DNA from: CAYMCO01 sp964388955
GTDB taxonomy: Bacteria; Chloroflexota; Anaerolineae; Anaerolineales; E44-bin32
Length of the DNA: 64,000 nt
Assembly: GCA_964388955.1 (NCBI GenBank)
Contig: CAYMCO010000003.1
Span: 124,001-188,000, forward strand
Direction: 5' to 3'
Shown here: piece after piece, positions 59,524 through 64,000 of the stretch
Layout of the letters: each line of letters begins with the position of its first letter
Numbering within the stretch: the stretch's first letter is position 1
Notes under the pieces: model-generated
What the model was told of the DNA's origin: nothing
The model's database searches: none
Seen by the model: only the letters and a program-made list of their open reading frames with translations
Made by a program: the position numbers and the translations under genes

Positions 59524-60921
59524 ATGAAGGAGCAAGAGAGGTCGCTGACTCGCTTTGTGGCGGAGTTTGTCAAGAATACTTCCTACGATGATATCCCGAG
59601 GGAGGTACTGGTCATTTCCAAGAACCACATTCTGGACGGCCTGGGCGTTGCACTGGCGGGAGCGAGTCAGGAATCCGGCAGGATCATCCAGCGCTATCTG
59701 GCCGAGATCGGCGGCAACGCCGAAGCAACCGTGATCGGAACCGGCATCCAGACGTCGACGGTCGAGGCATCCTTGGCCAATGGCATCGCCGGCCACGCGA
59801 TGGACTATGACGATACCCAAATCGCCGTTGGAAGCGATCGTGTGACCGGGCTCCTCACACACCCTACAATTCCTGCCCTCTCCGCCGCTCTGGCAGTTGG
59901 AGAGCATATGAAATGCACCGGAAAAGAGTTCCTGGCGGCATTCAACCTCGGGGTCGAGGTTGAATGCAGGATCGCCGAGGCCATCAATCCCGAACACTAT
60001 CGGCGAGGCTTCCATAGCACCGGGACCATAGGCGGATTTGGCGCTGGGGTGGCTGCGGCCAAGTTGATGAGGCTATCGGTAGAAGGGATACAAAGGGCAA
60101 TGGGGATGGCGGGAAGCATGGGGGCAGGGCTCCGAGCGAATTTCGGCACCATGACGAAGCCGTTCCATTCCGGACGGGCGGCCCAAAATGGTGTCCTGGC
60201 TGCCCGGTTGGCGCAGGGTGGGTTCGGGTCCACTCGAGAGATCCTTGATGGCAGATGGAGCTTCTTCCGCATTCTTTCAGATGGCTGCGATTGCGACACG
60301 ATCCGTGAAGGTCTGGGCAACCCCTACAATATGATCTCTCCCGGAATTTCAATCAAGCCATATCCTTGCGGGTCCCTCGCTCATCCGACGATGGACGCGA
60401 CGCTGGAGCTAAGAACAGAACACCGCCTTGATCCAAAATCGATCGATCATATAGAAGTCGCGGTGGCGTCCAATGTTTTGGATGCTCTGCTACATGCGAT
60501 TCCTTCGAACGCCCTGGAGGCCAAGTTCTCTTTGCCTTTTGGCATTGGTCTGATCGCCCTGAAGGGCAAGGCTGGGGTGAACGAGTACAGTCAGCAGGTA
60601 GTGGACGATCCTGAGGTCCGGGAGTTCATCCGGAAGGTCGACTGTTACGTGGACGAGGACATCGAGGCCAAAGGATATAACAAGATGTACGGCGTCGTGA
60701 AGATCACTCTCCATGACGGAAGAGTGCTATCCAAAGATGCCGAGATCGCACGAGGGTATCCGGAGAAACCTCTGTCTCGATCCGAGCTGGCCGGCAAGTT
60801 CACCGAATGCGCGCGGCTTTCTATGTCTCCGGAAAGAACGGAAGACCTGATAGGCCTTGTTCTCGATAGACTGGAGGAGCTTGATGATCTACGCCCGCTG
60901 GCAGCCCTGTTATCCCCATAG
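59524..60921 (+). CDS. MmgE/PrpD family protein
   Basis: A 465-residue protein of the 2-methylcitrate dehydratase/iminodisuccinate epimerase/cis-aconitate decarboxylase superfamily. ILDGLGVALAGASQESGR, NGIAGHAMDYDDTQ, HPTIPALSAALAVGEH, YRRGFHSTGTIGGFGAGVAAAKL and KPFHSGRAAQNGVLAA are all present, with the conserved Asp and His residues. It lacks iron-sulfur cysteines, as expected. The reaction is not determined; members dehydrate, isomerise or decarboxylate small polycarboxylates. Neighbouring genes give no single pathway, though an aldehyde dehydrogenase follows. Confidence 0.9.
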   Translation: MKEQERSLTRFVAEFVKNTSYDDIPREVLVISKNHILDGLGVALAGASQESGRIIQRYLAEIGGNAEATVIGTGIQTSTVEASLANGIAGHAMDYDDTQIAVGSDRVTGLLTHPTIPALSAALAVGEHMKCTGKEFLAAFNLGVEVECRIAEAINPEHYRRGFHSTGTIGGFGAGVAAAKLMRLSVEGIQRAMGMAGSMGAGLRANFGTMTKPFHSGRAAQNGVLAARLAQGGFGSTREILDGRWSFFRILSDGCDCDTIREGLGNPYNMISPGISIKPYPCGSLAHPTMDATLELRTEHRLDPKSIDHIEVAVASNVLDALLHAIPSNALEAKFSLPFGIGLIALKGKAGVNEYSQQVVDDPEVREFIRKVDCYVDEDIEAKGYNKMYGVVKITLHDGRVLSKDAEIARGYPEKPLSRSELAGKFTECARLSMSPERTEDLIGLVLDRLEELDDLRPLAALLSP

Positions 60922-61060
60922 GCATTCACGATCGGTCTGAAGCAAGTTGGCCGAATCGTGAGTATATCCGTTGGCCAAATGTCTGGTCGGTGGCGGCGTG
61001 ACGACGGGAGCGGGTGCTGTCTGGTGGGGTTGGCTGACACGACTCATATCGATACTTCCC

Positions 61061-61507
61061 ATGGCTTTCGAACACTCAGGCCGGCCCAAGTCGCTCGTTC
61101 TATTTGTCTGCATACCGACACTTTTGGTGGAGTTCTGCCGCGGGTTGCTGAACCCGGTACTGCCTCTGTATGCTGCTTCCTTCAAGGCATCCGTTGCCCT
61201 TGCCGGTATTTTTCTCGGGGCCGAGGGAATCGGAATGCTGATAGGAGACCTGCCTGCCGGGATACCGGTGGGGATGTCGAGCCTGAAAAGGGGGATGCTA
61301 CCGGGTATCGGCTTGGTGACGATATCCGCGCTCTTGATGGGCTGGGCTCGGGCCGGACAACAGTTGGTGGTTCTTCCCTTTGTGGCGGAGCCTCGAGAGC
61401 AGGACCGATTTCGGTGTGGATCGACCACTGCGAGGGATTCTCCATCAAGGAGCGCTATTGGAGTGAAATATCTGCCTCCATCGCTTCGACTTGGCCATCT
61501 GACTTGA
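61061..61507 (+). pseudogene. Truncated MFS transporter
   Basis: The frame from 61061 begins like an MFS protein: about 20 polar residues, then VLFVCIPTLLVEFCRGLLNP, a segment with GIFLGAEGIGMLIGDLPAGI in the place of the segment 2-3 loop, and a third/fourth hydrophobic stretch ending near QQLVVLPFV. After about base 61385 the translation turns polar and Arg/Ser-rich and stops at 61507, leaving roughly a quarter of a transporter. A deletion or frameshift is the simplest reading. It sits directly in front of the aldehyde dehydrogenase start. Confidence 0.6.
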
Positions 61508-61521
61508 GAAAGGAACGTTCC

Positions 61522-62886
61522 ATGTCAATCGATTCGATCAACCCTTCTACAGGAGAACTGCTCGCGAGCTTCAACGAAATCGCCGAGGGGGAAATAGACA
61601 CGAAAATTGGCCTTGCCCAAGATGCGTACCAGAGCTGGCGCCGGCTGGATTATGCTGAGCGGGCCACGTATCTGCGGGCAGCGGCTGATCTGCTCGAAGC
61701 GGAAAAAGACCGTTGGGCTGCATTGATAGCGACCGAAATGGGAAAGCCGATAAGATCTGCGGTCGTAGAAATGGAGAAATGTGCCTGGGTCTGTCGCTAC
61801 TATGCCGAGCATGCCGCCGAATTCTTGGCAGACGAGCCGGTGAATACGGATGCCAGCAGGAGCTACGTCCACTACCAGCCGCTGGGACCCGTGTTGTTGG
61901 TCATGCCCTGGAATTCGCCATTCTGGCAGGTCTTGCGTTTTTCGGCCCCAGGGTTGATGGCGGGCAATGTGGCATTGTTGAAGCACGCTTCGAACGTCCC
62001 CCAGTGTGCGAACGCCGTGGAAGATATCTTCAAGCGCGCGGGTTTTCCTGAGGGTGTGTTCCAGTTGCTGCTCATTGGCGCTCAACGAGTTGAATCCGTC
62101 TTGGGCGATCGTCGTGTAGAAGCGGTGACATTTACGGGGAGCACCGAAACAGGAAGGGCGTTGGCCGGGATGGCGGGTGCACAAATCAAGAAGGCGGTCC
62201 TGGAGCTGGGGGGCAGCGACCCCTTCATCATCCTGCCCAGCGCTGATCTGGAGGAGGCGGTGAAGGTCGCTGTTCGGGCGCGGTTGCGAACCAACGGCCA
62301 GTCGTGTGTGGCCGCCAAACGATTCATCGTCCACAAGGATATTGCGCCGGAATTTGAAAGACGATTCTTGAGACGTATGCGGGAAATGCAAGTGGGCGAT
62401 CCGCTGGATCCCGGTATGGACGTCGGCCCACTGGCAACGGCGCGAATGCTCGAGACTCTCGATGCCCAGGTGAAGGCAACTGTCTCTGCGGGAGCGCGTG
62501 TGCTCCTGGGAGGGAGCCCGCTTGATCGCCCGGGGTATTTCTACCCGCCCACGGCCATCAGTGAAATACCGGCAGGAACGCCTGCCTATGAGGAAGAGCT
62601 CTTTGGACCCGTGGCCAGTCTGTTCCGGGTGGATAGCCTGGATGAGGCCCTGGCGCTTGCCAACAGCAGCGAGTTTGGATTGGGCGCCAGTGCCTGGACG
62701 AACGAAGCTGAGGAAAGCACAAAGATCATTGAGGAGGTCGAGGCCGGAATGGTTTTTATCAACGGACAGGTGAAGAGTGATCCCCGCATACCCTTTGGGG
62801 GGATAAAAAGATCCGGCTACGGAAGAGAGCTGGGCAAACATGGCATTCGGGAGTTCGTGAATGTCAAGACAGTCTGGCTTCGATGA
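61522..62886 (+). CDS. NAD(P)-dependent aldehyde dehydrogenase (succinate-semialdehyde dehydrogenase-like)
   Basis: A 454-residue ALDH with AAAGGAA six bases before the ATG; the frame is open farther upstream to 60958 but that part reads as a shadow of the MFS remnant. VLLVMPWNSPFWQVLRF, the cofactor turn TFTGSTETGRALAG, the general-base Glu in VLELGGSDPFII and the catalytic Cys in TNGQSCVAAKR are in order. EELFGPVASLFRV and PFGGIKRSGYGRELG close it. The 454-residue length and NPSTGELL start match the GabD/Sad subgroup. Physiological aldehyde unknown. Confidence 0.93.
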   Translation: MSIDSINPSTGELLASFNEIAEGEIDTKIGLAQDAYQSWRRLDYAERATYLRAAADLLEAEKDRWAALIATEMGKPIRSAVVEMEKCAWVCRYYAEHAAEFLADEPVNTDASRSYVHYQPLGPVLLVMPWNSPFWQVLRFSAPGLMAGNVALLKHASNVPQCANAVEDIFKRAGFPEGVFQLLLIGAQRVESVLGDRRVEAVTFTGSTETGRALAGMAGAQIKKAVLELGGSDPFIILPSADLEEAVKVAVRARLRTNGQSCVAAKRFIVHKDIAPEFERRFLRRMREMQVGDPLDPGMDVGPLATARMLETLDAQVKATVSAGARVLLGGSPLDRPGYFYPPTAISEIPAGTPAYEEELFGPVASLFRVDSLDEALALANSSEFGLGASAWTNEAEESTKIIEEVEAGMVFINGQVKSDPRIPFGGIKRSGYGRELGKHGIREFVNVKTVWLR

Positions 62887-62977
62887 TCATTACCTGCGCC
62901 GAGTAGTTCCTTGGCAACCTGCTGGATGATGGGATTGGGATCCGCCGCACGCTCAGGAAAGCGCAATGACAGAACTC

Positions 62978-64000
62978 TCACTCATGGGAGGTGAGATGGC
63001 GCTGAACCCTCCGCCCGCGCCCTGCGTTCGCGCTGAGCTTGCCCCGATCCACGACGACTTCTCCTCTGCTGAGAACCGTGTGCACTTTTCCCTCGATCTG
63101 CCAGCCCTCGTATGGGGACCAGCGAGGCACCATGTGCAAAGTGTCCACCCCCATAACCCACGTCTCCTCCGGGTCGAAAATGACGATGTCGGCATCGCTG
63201 CCGGGGGCGATCTGGCCCTTTTGGGGAAATAGCCCGAATATCTTCGCCACATTCGTGCTGGTCATGGCAACGAGCTGCTGCAGCGAGATTCGACCCTTCT
63301 TCACTCCCTGCGAATAGAGCAGAGGCAGCCGAGTTTCGACCCCATGAAGGCCCGCAGGCACACGATCGAACCGATCTCTCCCAAGGCGCTTGGCGTTGAG
63401 GGAGAAGGCCGAGTCATCTGTCGACACCACGTTGAGTCGCCCTTCGGAAAGCGCGTTCCATAGCGCTTCTTGATCCTTCTTCGTCCGCAGTGGGGGATTG
63501 CAGAAGTACTTGAACGAATCCTTGCCGGAGAGATAGCCCTCATCCAACACGAGATAGTGCGTGCAGGTTTCGCCGAACACCCGAGCGCCACGCTCTCTGG
63601 CGTGCGCGATGAGATCCACTCCTTCGCGGGTGCTCATATGCACGACATACACCGCCGACCCAAGATGCTCCGCCATCTGGGTCACCCTCTGTATGGACTG
63701 GTTCTCGATTGTCCGGTGGCGGGCCTGCGGATAATCCGCATGGCTGAGTCTCCCCTCGTGGACGAATTGCTCCAACTCCCATCTCGATAGCGCGTCGTCT
63801 TCGGTGTGGACAAGGATCATCCCGCCAAATCTCGCACAGGCGCCAAGCACCCTCAACAGATCGTAGTCGCCGATCATCAGGCCGTCGTCCTTGTACGTCG
63901 TGTAGCATTTGAATGTGGGGATGCCGCGGTCTATGAGCCGTGCCATATCCGCCAGCGTCTCCTCGGTCGGATCTGTGATGGTCACGTGGGAGCTCCAATC
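62978..64000 (-). CDS. Dihydropyrimidinase/hydantoinase (cyclic amidohydrolase), C-terminal part
   Basis: The frame is open to the right edge, so the N-terminus with the first HxH metal pair lies outside; about 340 residues are seen. The carboxylated Lys is in IPTFKCYTTYKDDG, the metal His residues in ILVHTEDDA and VYVVHMSTREG, and the catalytic Asp in VVSTDDSAFS. TSTNVAKIFGLFPQKGQIAPGSDADIVIFDP (residues near the end) is the usual C-terminal fold. It opens hydantoin or dihydropyrimidine rings without ATP. It is convergent to the aldehyde dehydrogenase gene and thematically linked to the two hyuAB pairs. Confidence 0.9.
   Translation of the reverse strand, partial: DWSSHVTITDPTEETLADMARLIDRGIPTFKCYTTYKDDGLMIGDYDLLRVLGACARFGGMILVHTEDDALSRWELEQFVHEGRLSHADYPQARHRTIENQSIQRVTQMAEHLGSAVYVVHMSTREGVDLIAHARERGARVFGETCTHYLVLDEGYLSGKDSFKYFCNPPLRTKKDQEALWNALSEGRLNVVSTDDSAFSLNAKRLGRDRFDRVPAGLHGVETRLPLLYSQGVKKGRISLQQLVAMTSTNVAKIFGLFPQKGQIAPGSDADIVIFDPEETWVMGVDTLHMVPRWSPYEGWQIEGKVHTVLSRGEVVVDRGKLSANAGRGRRVQRHLTSHE

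Noticed and set aside
60958..61521. N-terminal extension of the aldehyde dehydrogenase
   Set aside because: The added residues match no ALDH region and lie over the MFS remnant in another frame; the ATG at 61522 has a good ribosome site and gives a normal length.
61525..62841. A 438-codon open frame on the minus strand
   Set aside because: Shadow of the aldehyde dehydrogenase, which keeps all catalytic residues on the plus strand.

Overview
The window reads as a stretch of a bacterial chromosome that is moderately GC-rich by eye. No rRNA, tRNA, CRISPR or insertion-sequence transposase was recognised. The lineage cannot be proved from the sequence. A Chloroflexota-like (Anaerolineae- or Dehalococcoidia-type) bacterium is my best guess. 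The reasons are a LysW carrier-protein lysine pathway, a lipoprotein with a long Pro/Thr/Glu linker after its lipobox, a GAF histidine kinase of a type I associate with that phylum, and several promoters placed so close to their start codons that the mRNAs would be leaderless or nearly so.

Layout. 2-6769 (+): hydantoinase/oxoprolinase genes hyuA (cut by the left edge) and hyuB, then dppB-dppC-dppD-dppF-type ABC transporter genes without a binding protein. 7349-12380 (+): MFS carrier, GntR/UTRA regulator with a palindrome at its start, a PrpB/PEP-mutase-type lyase and two aconitase-family subunits, probably one catabolic module for a branched or methylated di- or tricarboxylate. 12719-17126 (+): an FAD dehydrogenase and an 883-residue GcvT-serine hydroxymethyltransferase fusion. 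17204-17754: a decayed yefM antitoxin before a still-open yoeB toxin frame. 18247-23493 (-): arginine operon argC-argB-argD-NAGS-like GNAT-argJ. 23569-30329 (-): lysine operon lysW-X-Y-Z-J-K plus homocitrate synthase. 30360-31984 (+): metY, divergent from the lysine promoter. 32540-34677 (+): a two-component system ending in a strong terminator. 34892-44081 (+): eight genes coding for a large flavin/iron-sulfur assembly (NuoE, NuoF, HoxU-like, HdrA-MvhD fusion, FrhB-like, two glutamate-synthase domains, one unknown). 44448-62886 (+): a second catabolic region with an FCD GntR regulator, amidohydrolase, creatinase-like M24 protein, complete hyuA-hyuB, N-carbamoylsarcosine-amidase-like hydrolase, peptide-binding lipoprotein, two permeases, M14- and M20-type hydrolases, a PrpD-family protein, a truncated MFS gene and an aldehyde dehydrogenase. 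62978-64000 (-): a dihydropyrimidinase/hydantoinase cut by the right edge.

The strongest undescribed-looking signal is a set of three related ribosome-type attenuators. The arginine operon starts with a consensus promoter, a 25-codon leader peptide with Arg codons, an antiterminator arm at the leader stop and a U-tailed terminator. The lysine operon carries the same design twice in tandem, with Lys-codon leaders of 22 codons each. The first leaders of both operons begin about four bases after the predicted transcription start and end in the same Pro-Ser-Gly-stop block, whose DNA is the antiterminator arm. The arginine and LysW-lysine pathways use paralogous enzymes (ArgB/LysZ, ArgC/LysY, ArgD/LysJ), so their controls look like paralogues too, retuned by codon content.

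The second main candidate is the HdrA-centred assembly. It couples NADH-reacting NuoEF modules and an electron-bifurcating-type flavoprotein to a glutamate-synthase-like FMN subunit that has no glutaminase partner nearby. The catabolic regions fit breakdown of hydantoin- and creatinine-like compounds and peptides. Sarcosine or glycine from them could plausibly feed the folate-linked GcvT-GlyA fusion, but that link is inference.
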